Shown here one piece after another: positions 14,718 through 23,720 of a DNA stretch of 49,146 nt. This DNA comes from Microcoleus sp. bin48.metabat.b7b8b9.023 (lineage in GTDB: Bacteria > Cyanobacteriota > Cyanobacteriia > Cyanobacteriales > Microcoleaceae), in contig NZ_JAAFKG010000002.1 of NCBI RefSeq assembly GCF_013299185.1, forward strand, positions 230,571 to 279,716, read 5' to 3'. Numbering within the stretch: position 1 is the stretch's first letter; each line of letters starts with the position of its first letter. The translations under genes were made by a program, and so were the position numbers. The notes beneath the pieces are model-generated. The model did no database searches. It was not told the DNA's origin and saw only the letters and a list, made by a program, of their open reading frames with translations.

Positions 14718-16763
14718 ATGGCAATTAATATTGCAAGTACCAAAGCTCGGCTGATCGGATGTAGTGCCGTATACGCTGTAGGCCAGTGCCTTTCCAGCGC
14801 CCTCTTGGGCGGCCCCGCAGCAGGGATGGCCGCACCGATGCTTGGCGGCCCTGTAGGAGTGTTCGGGGTTGGCGTTTTGGCAACTATTGCGGCTAGTATT
14901 GTTGGCAATATTACGGCGGGTGAATTGGGTAACAAGTTGGCGCAGCGAGTCGGAAAAAATGACGATATTCTTAAAAATGGCGATTTGACTGCGGCTGTTG
15001 GAGAAGCTATTAGCCGTCTCTTAGAAAAAGTTGCTGAATCTGATGAAATAATTGCGATTGCCGAACGCAATAATCTACCTTATCCCGAAAGCGATTTCAA
15101 ATTCCTAGCTAAGAAAACAGTCGATTACTGGGTAAAAATTGATGCTGCAACTGACAGTTCCGCTGCTTTACATTTTACTGACGACCAACTTGCTAAGATT
15201 TTTTCGCCAGAGCCGGATCGATTTGTAGAAGTTACGGGATTGACTGTGCGAGATTGGCAAGATTTTTTAACGGATTTTGCAGCATCAGAACAGAAAAATT
15301 TGCATCCCGAACTTATCGCCGAGGCGGCCCAAAAACTGCACGAATCTTTTCCGAAAGCGTTTCGCGAAGTGCTGAAACAAGATGCGGAAACTGGCGGCAG
15401 ACAATTTGCGGGAATGCAGTTGACTTTGCATCGGGAAACTGTGGCGGAACTTAAAAATTTGGGACTGCAAAATGGGGAAGTTTTTCAAAAGTTGGAGGCT
15501 TTGGCAACGCGGGAGCAAATTTGCGAAGTCATGGCGCGGCTGAGTGCGATCGAAATTGTAATTCGGGCTCAGTTGGCGCAAAATCGGGAGTTGATGGCAA
15601 GATTTGTCGATACTGCGGCGCCGAGTTTGCCGATTCCTTTGGAGTCGGAGACGATTATTAAAGACAGAATTCAAGATTTTACCGGGCGCAAATTTGTATT
15701 TGAAGCTATTAGAGATTTTTTGCAGAATAATCAGAAAGGCTATTTTGTTTTAGAAGCCGATCCGGGGGTTGGGAAAAGTTCGATTATGGCAGCTTTGGTG
15801 CTGAGTTTGCGACGGCGCTGCATTACTCATTTTAACTCGCGATCGGACGGAATTATTGAGGCTAAAACTTTTTTAGAAAATGCTTGCCTTCAGTTAATCC
15901 AAGGCTGCAAGCTTCAGAATAAGTATCCGCAACTGCCGGAAAATGCGACGGCTAATGGCAATTTTTTAGGGCGGTTATTGGGAGAAGCTAGCGCTAAATG
16001 GGGCGGCAAAAAGTTGATTTTTGTGGTGGATGCTCTCGATGAAGTCGATCGCACTTCGCAAACCAAAGATAGCAACGTTCTGTATTTGCCGGAAGTTTTG
16101 CCGGAGAACGTTTATTTTATTGTTTCCAAGCGGCGGGAATCTTTGCCGATGCCGGTCAAGCATCAGGTGTTTAATTTGATGGAGTACGATGCAGAAAGTC
16201 TGGAAGATTCTCAGGCTTATATTGCCAAACGCATCGCCAACAGCGCATCAATTCAGAATTGGATTGTCGATCATAATTTGACTCAGCAAGATTTTGTAGC
16301 GGCGGTGGCAGAACAAAGCCAGAACAATTTTATGTATCTCCGCTACGTGCTGAATGATATCGAAAGCGGCGAGTACGGGGATATTGCTTTGCAAGATTTG
16401 CCACGGGAGTTGACAGGATATTATGGGAAGCATTGGATGCAAATGATGGGGCGGGAAGACGATCCGCTGCTGGAGATGAAGGTTAAGATTATCTATGTCG
16501 TCTCGAAAGCGCGGGAAGCTGTTTCTCGCGGCTGGATTGCGAAATCGGTAGGGGAAACGGATTTTCAAGTGCAGCAGGTGTTGAGGAAATGGGAGTCGTT
16601 TTTGCGGCAGCAGCAAGTTGACGGCGAAATTCGCTACAGCATCTATCACAACAGTTTTCGCGACTTTTTGGCACAAGATGAAACGGTGCAATCTGCGGGG
16701 ATTGATGTTGAAAAACTCAACCGCCAAGGTATGGATAACAGGTTAAAAGGAGCGCCGTTATGA
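14718..16763 (+). CDS. STAND/NACHT-type NTPase with N-terminal glycine-zipper membrane segment
   Basis: The protein has 681 residues. Residues ~15-70 are Gly/Ala-rich and hydrophobic (LLGGPAAGMAAPMLGGPVGV; GVGVLATIAASIVGNITAG), a glycine-zipper pattern seen in membrane-inserting segments. Residues ~80-310 are mainly helical and unassigned. The NTPase core has Walker A DPGVGKSS at 348-355 and Walker B LIFVVDALDEVD at 433-444, followed by a sensor-like YFIVSKRRE. A winged-helix-like C-terminus ends with YSIYHNSFRDFLAQDE, typical of NACHT/NB-ARC proteins. STAND NTPases oligomerise on ligand binding, and the sensor is usually a C-terminal repeat domain in the same chain. Here the repeats are in the next gene, overlapping by ATGA. 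Effector and ligand are unknown; a defence or signalling role is an inference. Confidence 0.85.
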   Translation: MAINIASTKARLIGCSAVYAVGQCLSSALLGGPAAGMAAPMLGGPVGVFGVGVLATIAASIVGNITAGELGNKLAQRVGKNDDILKNGDLTAAVGEAISRLLEKVAESDEIIAIAERNNLPYPESDFKFLAKKTVDYWVKIDAATDSSAALHFTDDQLAKIFSPEPDRFVEVTGLTVRDWQDFLTDFAASEQKNLHPELIAEAAQKLHESFPKAFREVLKQDAETGGRQFAGMQLTLHRETVAELKNLGLQNGEVFQKLEALATREQICEVMARLSAIEIVIRAQLAQNRELMARFVDTAAPSLPIPLESETIIKDRIQDFTGRKFVFEAIRDFLQNNQKGYFVLEADPGVGKSSIMAALVLSLRRRCITHFNSRSDGIIEAKTFLENACLQLIQGCKLQNKYPQLPENATANGNFLGRLLGEASAKWGGKKLIFVVDALDEVDRTSQTKDSNVLYLPEVLPENVYFIVSKRRESLPMPVKHQVFNLMEYDAESLEDSQAYIAKRIANSASIQNWIVDHNLTQQDFVAAVAEQSQNNFMYLRYVLNDIESGEYGDIALQDLPRELTGYYGKHWMQMMGREDDPLLEMKVKIIYVVSKAREAVSRGWIAKSVGETDFQVQQVLRKWESFLRQQQVDGEIRYSIYHNSFRDFLAQDETVQSAGIDVEKLNRQGMDNRLKGAPL

Positions 16764-19534
16764 GCGATTTGGGTGTGTGGTTGTCGCAGCAAAGTCGATC
16801 GGATAGAGAATATTTTTTGAAGTATCAACCCAGGGATTTTGTGGAAACTTCGGGAGAGTTAGATCGTTATTATCGTTGGGTGACTGATTTTGGTTTTATT
16901 GAGGCGAAGTTGGATTTGTTGGGGGTGCAAGCGTTAATTGAGGATTTCGATTTGGCGAGAAATACTGATGTGTTGTTGGGCCAGGAGCAAAGGCAAACGC
17001 TGAAATTGATTCAAGGGGCGATTCGCAAGTCGGCGCACGTTTTGGAGAAGGATAAAACTCAATTGGCTGGGCATTTGTTGGGGAGGTTGCTGGATTTTGA
17101 AATGCCCCAGATTCAGGCGATGCTGGAACAGGCAAAGCAGTGGAAAGATAGTGTTTGGTTGCGGCCTTTGAAGGCTAATTTAGAGCGGGCAAATGAAGGG
17201 GCATTGCGGACTCTTGTCGGTCATACTGACGAGGTAAGAGCAGTGGCGATCGCACCCGACGGAAAAACCGCGATTTCCGGTTCAAGGGATAACACCCTGA
17301 AAATCTGGGACATTGACAGTGGCACCGAAGTTAGAACCCTCACAGGTCATACTGACTCGGTAACAGCAGTGGCGATCGCACCCGATAGCAAAACGGCGAT
17401 TTCCGCTTCATATTTCGATAACACCCTGAAAATTTGGGATACAGACAGCGGCATCCAACTGAAAACTCTCACCGGTCATACTGACTGGGTAAAAGCAGTG
17501 GCGATCGCATCCGACGGCAAGATAGCGATTTCTGCTTCATGGGATAAAACCCTGAAAATCTGGGACATCAAGAGTGGCACCGAAGTTAGAACCCTCACCG
17601 GTCATACTGACTCGGTATATGCAGTGGCGATCGTACCCGACGGCAAAACGGCGATTTCCGCTTCCGATGATAACACCCTAAAAATCTGGGACATCAAGAG
17701 TGGCACCGAAGTTAGAACCCTCACGGGTCATACTGACTCGGTAAGAGCAGTGGCGATCGCACCTGACGGTAAAATAGCGATTTCCGCTTCCGATGATAAC
17801 ACCCTAAAAATCTGGGACATCAAGAGTGGCACCGAAGTTAGAACCCTCACGGGTCATACTAACTCGGTAACAGCAGTGGCGATCGCACCTGACGGCAAAA
17901 CCGCGATTTCCGCATCAGGGGATAAAACGCTGAAAATCTGGGACATCAAGAGTGGCACCGAAGTTAGAACCCTCACGGGTCACACTAACTCGGTCACAGC
18001 AGTGGCGATCGCACCCCACGGCAAAACCGCGATTTCTGCTTCATGGGATCGCACCCAGAAAATCTGGGACATCAAGAGTGGCACCGAAGTTAGAACCCTC
18101 GTGGGTCATAGTTACTGGGTAAGAGGGGCGATCGCACCCGACGGCAAAACCGCGATTTCCCCATCAGTTGATAAAACCCTGACAATCAGGGACATCAAGA
18201 GTGGCACCGAAGTTAGCATCCTCACGGGTCATACTGAATCGGTAAGAGCAGTAGCGATCGCACCCGACGGCAAAACCGCGATTTCCGCATCAGGGGATAA
18301 AACCCTGAAAATCTGGGACATCAAGAGTGGCACCGAAGTTATAACCCTCACCGGTCATACTAACTGGGTAACAGCAGTGGCGATCGCACCTGACGGCAAA
18401 ACGGCGATTTCCGCATCAGGGGATAAAACCCTGAAAATCTGGGACATCAAGAGTGGCACCGAAGTCAGAACCCTCACGGGTCATACTAACTCGGTAACAG
18501 CAGTGGCGATCGCACCCGACGGAAAAACCGCGATTTCCGCATCAGATGATAACACCCTGAAAATCTGGGATCTGCTTACTGGCAAGGAGATAGCTAGTTT
18601 TAGCGGAGATGGTAGCTTCCATTGCTGTGCAATTTCGCCTGATGGAGTAACAGTTGTAGCGGGCGATGCGTCTGGCCGGGTGCATTTCCTGCGCTTGGAG
18701 GGAAGGGGCGATTTGGGCGATGCTGCTGGGCTAAATAATCCCGTTTCTTTGTTTTACAGTGGTTTGGCGCTGGCGAAACAAGGGCAATATGAAGCAGCCC
18801 TAGCAAAACTCACTGAAGTTGCAGAAATAAGGCCAGATGCGCTGATTGTTTGGTGGGAACAAGGCAAGGTTTTGTATGAGTTGGATCGCTATGCAGAAGC
18901 TGTTGCCAGTCTCGACAAAGCCAGAGAAATAGCAAGGAAAGACCGAGATTTTTGGTTTTGTCGGGGCTTTGCACTGATGAAGTGTGGCAGTCAAGAAGCG
19001 GCGCGCGAAAATTGGGACTTTGCCATTAATATTCAGCCTGCTGACTGCGAGTTTTGGTTTGAAACATCTGAGGCGCTATTCGAGTTAGAACGATACGAGC
19101 AAGCTATTTACTGTCTCGATTTAGCCATTAAAATACAGACAAATAACCCTTATTTCTGGAAGAGGAGCAGGCTAGTTCTGCCAAAAAATGGACGCGCTGA
19201 AGAGGCAATATCCAGTTACGATCGCACTTTAGAATTGCAGCCTGACGATCCTTATATCTTGGATTGTCGAGCTTACGTTTTACTAAAGTTAGGTCGTTCT
19301 GACGAAGCAATGACTGATTGGGATAAAATTTTAGAACTAGATCCAAATTATGCTAGTGCTTATTATAATAAAGCTGGATATTTTGCCTTGCAGAATCAGG
19401 TGGGGTTAGCGCTGGAAAATTTGCGGCGCGCGATTGAATTGGAACCGGAAAGATTTCGAGAGTTAGCGAAAACTGATGCGGATTTTGATGGGATTCGGGG
19501 TGATGTGCGGTTTCAGGAGTTGTTGTTGGGATAA
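16760..19534 (+). CDS. WD40-TPR repeat protein, likely sensor partner of the upstream STAND NTPase
   Basis: The protein has 924 residues. Residues 1-145 are helical (RYYRWVTDFGFIEAKLDLLG...LIEDFDLA), a segment that in many cyanobacterial NB-ARC/WD40 proteins links the NTPase to the propeller. Residues ~149-643 hold eleven near-identical 42-residue WD40 repeats (RTLTGHTxSVxAVAIAPDGK, SASxDxTLKIWDIKSGTEV) plus a divergent twelfth. Residues ~655-900 contain six or seven TPR-like repeats. The WD40 units are almost identical at the DNA level, pointing to recent duplication or gene conversion. Unit 8 lacks one residue and has a degenerate WD motif (IRDIK). The start is coupled to the NTPase stop by a 4-bp overlap, so both are probably made together. 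Confidence 0.9.
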   Translation: MSDLGVWLSQQSRSDREYFLKYQPRDFVETSGELDRYYRWVTDFGFIEAKLDLLGVQALIEDFDLARNTDVLLGQEQRQTLKLIQGAIRKSAHVLEKDKTQLAGHLLGRLLDFEMPQIQAMLEQAKQWKDSVWLRPLKANLERANEGALRTLVGHTDEVRAVAIAPDGKTAISGSRDNTLKIWDIDSGTEVRTLTGHTDSVTAVAIAPDSKTAISASYFDNTLKIWDTDSGIQLKTLTGHTDWVKAVAIASDGKIAISASWDKTLKIWDIKSGTEVRTLTGHTDSVYAVAIVPDGKTAISASDDNTLKIWDIKSGTEVRTLTGHTDSVRAVAIAPDGKIAISASDDNTLKIWDIKSGTEVRTLTGHTNSVTAVAIAPDGKTAISASGDKTLKIWDIKSGTEVRTLTGHTNSVTAVAIAPHGKTAISASWDRTQKIWDIKSGTEVRTLVGHSYWVRGAIAPDGKTAISPSVDKTLTIRDIKSGTEVSILTGHTESVRAVAIAPDGKTAISASGDKTLKIWDIKSGTEVITLTGHTNWVTAVAIAPDGKTAISASGDKTLKIWDIKSGTEVRTLTGHTNSVTAVAIAPDGKTAISASDDNTLKIWDLLTGKEIASFSGDGSFHCCAISPDGVTVVAGDASGRVHFLRLEGRGDLGDAAGLNNPVSLFYSGLALAKQGQYEAALAKLTEVAEIRPDALIVWWEQGKVLYELDRYAEAVASLDKAREIARKDRDFWFCRGFALMKCGSQEAARENWDFAINIQPADCEFWFETSEALFELERYEQAIYCLDLAIKIQTNNPYFWKRSRLVLPKNGRAEEAISSYDRTLELQPDDPYILDCRAYVLLKLGRSDEAMTDWDKILELDPNYASAYYNKAGYFALQNQVGLALENLRRAIELEPERFRELAKTDADFDGIRGDVRFQELLLG

Positions 19535-19564
19535 GGGTTTTTCAGGGCTTAGGGACTCCGACAA

Positions 19565-19840
19565 AGAAACCGGGTTTTTATCGAATTTCTGGACTAGAAT
19601 CATTTATCTTTGGAAAAAACCCGGTTTCTGGGGCCTGGGCCACGCCACTCAGCCAAGAAACCGGGTTTTTGCCCAAATCTATGCGTTGTAACGTAGTATT
19701 TCGGAAAAAACCCGGTTTCTGGGGTCTGGGCGATCGCATTTTTGGGTGGATGGGCGATCGCATTTTTGGATGGATGGGCGATCGCATTTTTGAGTGGATG
19801 GGCGATCGCATTTTTGGATGGATGGGCGATCGAATTTGAG
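19565..19840. repeat. CCGGGTTT palindromic elements and a tandem HIP1-containing repeat
   Basis: AGAAACCGGGTTTTT and AAAAACCCGGTTTCTG alternate at 19566-19579, 19615-19630, 19657-19671 and 19706-19721. The pair at 19657-19721 encloses TGTAACGTAGTATT and matches an element at 31779-31843. A ~24-bp unit (GGGCGATCGCATTTTTGGAT) is then repeated five times up to about 19840. No real gene is seen between the WD40 gene and the antitoxin. Confidence 0.8.
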
Positions 19841-19892
19841 GGAAATGTGCGATCGGCTATAATATAAAAAAATCCCACCAAAAACAACTGTC

Positions 19893-20123
19893 ATGAAAGA
19901 GTTAATCCAACAAGAGTTAGAAAAGCTCGATCGAGAACAACTCAAACAAGTATTTGAATTTATTGCTTTTCTGAAATTCCGTGCCAGATTAGTTACTATT
20001 CCTGCGATCGATGAAACTAACTTAGCTGCACTATACAGCGAATTTGCAGAAGAAGACCGACAACTTGCAGAACTCGGAATCAGCGAATATGCAGACCTCC
20101 TCAAACATGAGGATTTGGTATGA
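19893..20123 (+). CDS. Putative antitoxin of a MazEF-like pair
   Basis: This small 76-residue acidic helical protein (MKELIQQELEKLDREQLKQV...AFLKFR; C-terminal EFAEEDRQLAELGISEYADL) overlaps the MazF-like toxin gene by the ATGA at 20120-20123. I do not recognise a classical DNA-binding fold in it. Gene order, size and tight coupling fit the antitoxin of a type II pair, and similar LDxEQLKQVxEFIxFLKFR N-termini occur in cyanobacterial antitoxins. The C-terminal acidic part would be the toxin-binding region (inference). Confidence 0.75.
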   Translation: MKELIQQELEKLDREQLKQVFEFIAFLKFRARLVTIPAIDETNLAALYSEFAEEDRQLAELGISEYADLLKHEDLV

Positions 20124-20467
20124 CAATTAGACGAGGTGAAATCTGGATTGCCAACCTCGATCCTACAGAAGGTTCCGAACAGGCTGGCGTGCGTCCTACA
20201 ATTATTTTTCAAAACGATACTATTTCTAGATATACCACCACTGTCATCAGTATTCCTCTCACCACAAATCTGCGCCGTGCCTCTCTTCCTTCCTGCGTTC
20301 TAATTCCCGGCGGTGAAGGAGGATTAGCTCAAGATTCTGTTGCATTATGCCATCAACTGCGAGTTTTAGATCGAACAAGATTGCGAAATAAAATTGGTGA
20401 AGTTAATCCAGATATATTGGTACAATTAGAAAATATCGTATTATTTACCTTGGGTTACTTACCTTGA
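20120..20467 (+). CDS. mazF: MazF/PemK-family toxin (endoribonuclease)
   Basis: The protein has 115 residues. It has the MazF/PemK fold signature: IRRGEIWIANLDPTEGSEQAG, RPTIIFQND, VISIPLTTNLRRASLP, and the C-terminal LCHQLRVLDRTRL-KIGEV. MazF enzymes cleave mRNA at short sequences and are held inactive by the cognate antitoxin, here the overlapping upstream gene. Key loop residues (RGEIW, RPTII) are present and the length is normal, so the toxin appears intact. Confidence 0.9.
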   Translation: MTIRRGEIWIANLDPTEGSEQAGVRPTIIFQNDTISRYTTTVISIPLTTNLRRASLPSCVLIPGGEGGLAQDSVALCHQLRVLDRTRLRNKIGEVNPDILVQLENIVLFTLGYLP

Positions 20468-20526
20468 AAACTTTCGGTTGCAAGTAGATGACGAAGGTTT
20501 AGCAATGTTTGTAGATTTGACCGCCG

Positions 20527-20893
20527 AGTTCGATCGCCTCGAATTTGAGATAAATGTGCGATCGAATTTGAAATCGGAGGCGGTTAAAAACCCGGCGGTT
20601 GGAAACCGCGTCTACACAAACCATGTCCGCCTCCGCGGACTAAGAAACATCCAATTTGAGATAAATGTGCGATGGCTTACACCCCGCTACGCTACGAACT
20701 CTTCAACCCGCGGAGGCGGGTTTTGTCTGTGTAGCCGCGGTTTCCAACCGCCGGGATTCCAACCGCCGGGATTCCAACCGCCGGGATTCCAACCGCCGGG
20801 TTTCCAACCGCCCGGTTTCCAACCGCCCGGTTTCCAACCGCCCGGTTTCCAACCGCCGGGATTCCAACCGCCCGGTTTCCAACCGCCCGGTTC
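20527..20893. repeat. Inverted-repeat element with an expanded 15-bp tandem array
   Basis: AAACCCGGCGGTTGGAAACC and GTCTACACAAAC (20587-20622), with TCCGCCTCCGCGG (20627-20639), are answered in inverse at 20709-20760 (CGCGGAGGCGGGTTTTGTCT, then GTTTCCAACCGCCGGG). The right end has expanded into about ten copies of GGGATTCCAACCGCC or close variants up to 20893. Two copies of TTTGAGATAAATGTGCGAT also occur (near 20544 and 20656). Although 15-bp units keep a frame open (GFQPP repeats), I see no gene. Confidence 0.75.
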
Positions 20894-20907
20894 AATAAAC
20901 CGGAAAT

Positions 20908-23469
20908 CTAATCATCCCCATCCAAACCCAACGACACAAAATACTGACTGTAAACCACACTATCCGGTGCCCAAAGCGGCCGCCAATAAACACTTTGAAT
21001 CACCGCCTTCTCCCCATCAGCATCAGCCGGCCACTCAAAACTGACGATCGCCATATTGCCATAACCCACAATCTCATCACCCTCTTGCAGCCACCGATTC
21101 CGCCACAACAACGCTATCAAATCCCACAAACGACGCAACACTAATAACAGTTTATTTTTAGGCAATATACTTGACATATTACCGCCTTCATGCTGCAAAA
21201 ACAGCCGAGATCTTTGCCGCTTCATCCAGTCAACTCGATAACCCCAATCAGGCAAAGATTGCCTATCCCTCACAGCAGCAGCCACAGCCTTCTTCCTGCC
21301 GCGTCTCGGAATCTTCACCAACTCCAGCGGCTCATTCCATCCCAAACGTTCGTGCGATCGCTCGGCAAACAGCGACTTAATCTTAGTATGAATTACATGA
21401 GTTGTCCACTCCTCATTAATAAAAGCACTAGCCGTTAACTGCGCCAACACAGACAATCTTTGACTCCCAATTTTCATCTCTCCATTCACCCCAGATGCAG
21501 GCGACAAACGCTCAATCTCAGGGCGAGAATCGCCAAAATGACAATCCGACCAATAACTCAACCGCACAGCACCAGCATAGTGAATATCCCCCGTCAAAAC
21601 AATCACCCGATCGCGCTGCTTAAAAAACTCCGACAACAGCTTCACAAAAGCCAACTCATGAAAATTCCAAGCATCCCCCGCATCGGTATTAAAAACCTTG
21701 CCCTGTTCCACATCCCGCCTTTGCACCGCATCGATAATCCACAAACCCACCAAATTTGTCGGCACCACAACCAGCGTCGCTTCGATCGCAAATTCCCCAG
21801 TTTTATTCAGCAACTCAGTCTCCCGCAAAGGCTGCTGAATTTGCTCCTCAAAACCTTTGTGAGTCAAAAGCATCGGCGGATCGATCGCATTTTCCAGTGG
21901 ATAGCCCCGCCAAGTCCGCGTATCGAGCACAATCACCTCGTGCTTAAAACTTCTCACAGTAAAATGCCAACTTAAAACCTCATCATCCCGATCCAAAATC
22001 AAAACATCATCATCTAACTTAAATTTCGGCAAATTAGTTTCATTATCAACCGCCGGAATCCCCAAATACCTAGCAGCCTCATCCCAGACACTAACATCAG
22101 TCCCCGCCGAATCCGACCACTTTTTAGTAGCTTTTAATAACTTATCTCCTACTCTTCCATCCTCAAACTGTGCGGGGGTATTTCCCCAAGCCTGAAACAC
22201 AGCATAAGCCAGCAAAGCATTCTGCACCACCAGGCGGCCCAGCGGCTTACCCAATACCCGATAACACCACTCCCGATTCAAATAGCAATCATCGCTAACA
22301 TCATGATCGTCGCAAATCATATAAGTAGGAATATTAGCCAGCGCCCGCCTGACTCGCCACAAATTGCGACAAAAACCGTCAAGTTCTACAACTTCTCTAT
22401 CCCAGACTTTTGCCTGCTTAGAATCTTGACAAATATCCTTACCCTTGGGAAAACTATCGCACCACAGCACAGGAGACCAAACTAACAAATACATCGCGCA
22501 ATATTCGCCCAAACCAAACAAGTGACTTTTAGCCTTATCCGGTTTATTCACCAACATCGCCGTAAAACCGCCAAAATCTCTAGCAATATCGCTGCGAGTC
22601 CCCGGCTTTAACTCAATTGGTTTTTTGTATTCAGACTCAGCATCAGACGCTTGCTGAATTGGCGATTCTCTGAAAGTTTCCCTCTCTTGACGAATTACAT
22701 TTTTCTTTTCCGATTTCTTAGGTATACTGGTACACAAATTCTTTTTTATTTGGGCATCATTCATCAGGGGCAGATTCTCTTCCCAGCCCAATAGTGTATC
22801 GCCAGCGTCAGTCAAGGCCCACAGCATCGCATCGGCAACGTCATCGCCGTAAATTTGGTCACCCGTTAAAAACAGTTGGTGGGGCCGGAAATTTGCCATA
22901 CCTGCAAACTGTTCGATCGAATTATCCAAGATTGGCAGCGCATCTCTGCCGTCTCCGTGGGGCTTGCGACAAGAACCGTGCACTATACGCAAATAGTTTA
23001 AATCCCTCGGTGGCAGGGCAAAAGTCGGCAACCCGTGAGCGAAATAACCGATCGTCTGTGGCCCCAAAACTGACAAATCAGCAGCAGTCGGCCACAGACA
23101 AGAAAGGAGATTTTCCTGCTCATTTTCTGGGACTCCCACCGACGGCGACTCGCGACTCCCCGCAAACTCAATGTCATAAGCATAAACTTGCCCGGATGTC
23201 AAGATATCTCTGTCGATTGGTTTAGCAGTCACGGCCGCTACGTGCAGGTATTTGCCAAGCCGCACAGTAGAACTAGCACCTTGCAGCAACGGCGTACCGA
23301 CAATTTCACCGGTGCCCCCCTCAGTCGCATAAACCTTGAGTTCGACTTGACGGGGTGCTTTCAAAGCCAGCCAAACTGTTACGCCCCCAGTTTCAACTCG
23401 GCGCAAAATCGGGCCTGCAAGAATCAGTGGCAAATGATGAATTCGATGATTTAATGGTGTCCACGACAT
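20908..23469 (-). CDS. PhoD-like metallophosphatase family protein
   Basis: The protein has 853 residues. Residues ~5-120 form a beta-rich PhoD N-terminal-like domain (PLILAGPILRRVETGGVTVWL). The calcineurin-like metal sites follow in order: HGSCRKPHGDG, LFLTGDQIYGDD, ICDDHDVSDD and VLTGDIHYAGAVRL. These carry the Asp/His ligands typical of PhoD-type alkaline phosphatase/phosphodiesterases. No Tat or Sec signal is visible, so it may be cytoplasmic, unlike secreted PhoD. It is long for the family because of insertions, including a charged segment (KKSEKKNVIRQERETFRESP). The ATG at 23469 (MSWTPLNHRIHH) is preferred over an in-frame TTG 42 bp upstream. The substrate is unknown. Confidence 0.8.
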   Translation of the reverse strand: MSWTPLNHRIHHLPLILAGPILRRVETGGVTVWLALKAPRQVELKVYATEGGTGEIVGTPLLQGASSTVRLGKYLHVAAVTAKPIDRDILTSGQVYAYDIEFAGSRESPSVGVPENEQENLLSCLWPTAADLSVLGPQTIGYFAHGLPTFALPPRDLNYLRIVHGSCRKPHGDGRDALPILDNSIEQFAGMANFRPHQLFLTGDQIYGDDVADAMLWALTDAGDTLLGWEENLPLMNDAQIKKNLCTSIPKKSEKKNVIRQERETFRESPIQQASDAESEYKKPIELKPGTRSDIARDFGGFTAMLVNKPDKAKSHLFGLGEYCAMYLLVWSPVLWCDSFPKGKDICQDSKQAKVWDREVVELDGFCRNLWRVRRALANIPTYMICDDHDVSDDCYLNREWCYRVLGKPLGRLVVQNALLAYAVFQAWGNTPAQFEDGRVGDKLLKATKKWSDSAGTDVSVWDEAARYLGIPAVDNETNLPKFKLDDDVLILDRDDEVLSWHFTVRSFKHEVIVLDTRTWRGYPLENAIDPPMLLTHKGFEEQIQQPLRETELLNKTGEFAIEATLVVVPTNLVGLWIIDAVQRRDVEQGKVFNTDAGDAWNFHELAFVKLLSEFFKQRDRVIVLTGDIHYAGAVRLSYWSDCHFGDSRPEIERLSPASGVNGEMKIGSQRLSVLAQLTASAFINEEWTTHVIHTKIKSLFAERSHERLGWNEPLELVKIPRRGRKKAVAAAVRDRQSLPDWGYRVDWMKRQRSRLFLQHEGGNMSSILPKNKLLLVLRRLWDLIALLWRNRWLQEGDEIVGYGNMAIVSFEWPADADGEKAVIQSVYWRPLWAPDSVVYSQYFVSLGLDGDD

Positions 23470-23720
23470 AGGAATTAAACAAATAAAAATTAAATAACGG
23501 GTTTTTGGCAAAGTATCTGTCAGCCGATTTGAGATTTTAGATTTCCTCCATATATCAATCTGGAAGCTTGAACTAGGATCTCAAATTTGGAGTTCACCAC
23601 TATAGGACTACGTGGCACGGTATCCGTTTCTCGGTTCCTTGTTCCACTTAATTAATGCTAAGTCTGTCAACTCCTGTCCGCCAAATTGTAACAATTCATT
23701 AAGGAAATTTAATAATCACT

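Noticed and set aside
20478..21044. Open frame with GFQPP repeats
   Set aside because: It reads through the inverted-repeat element and the 15-bp tandem array and then into the antisense of the phosphatase gene. No ribosome-binding site or family similarity.
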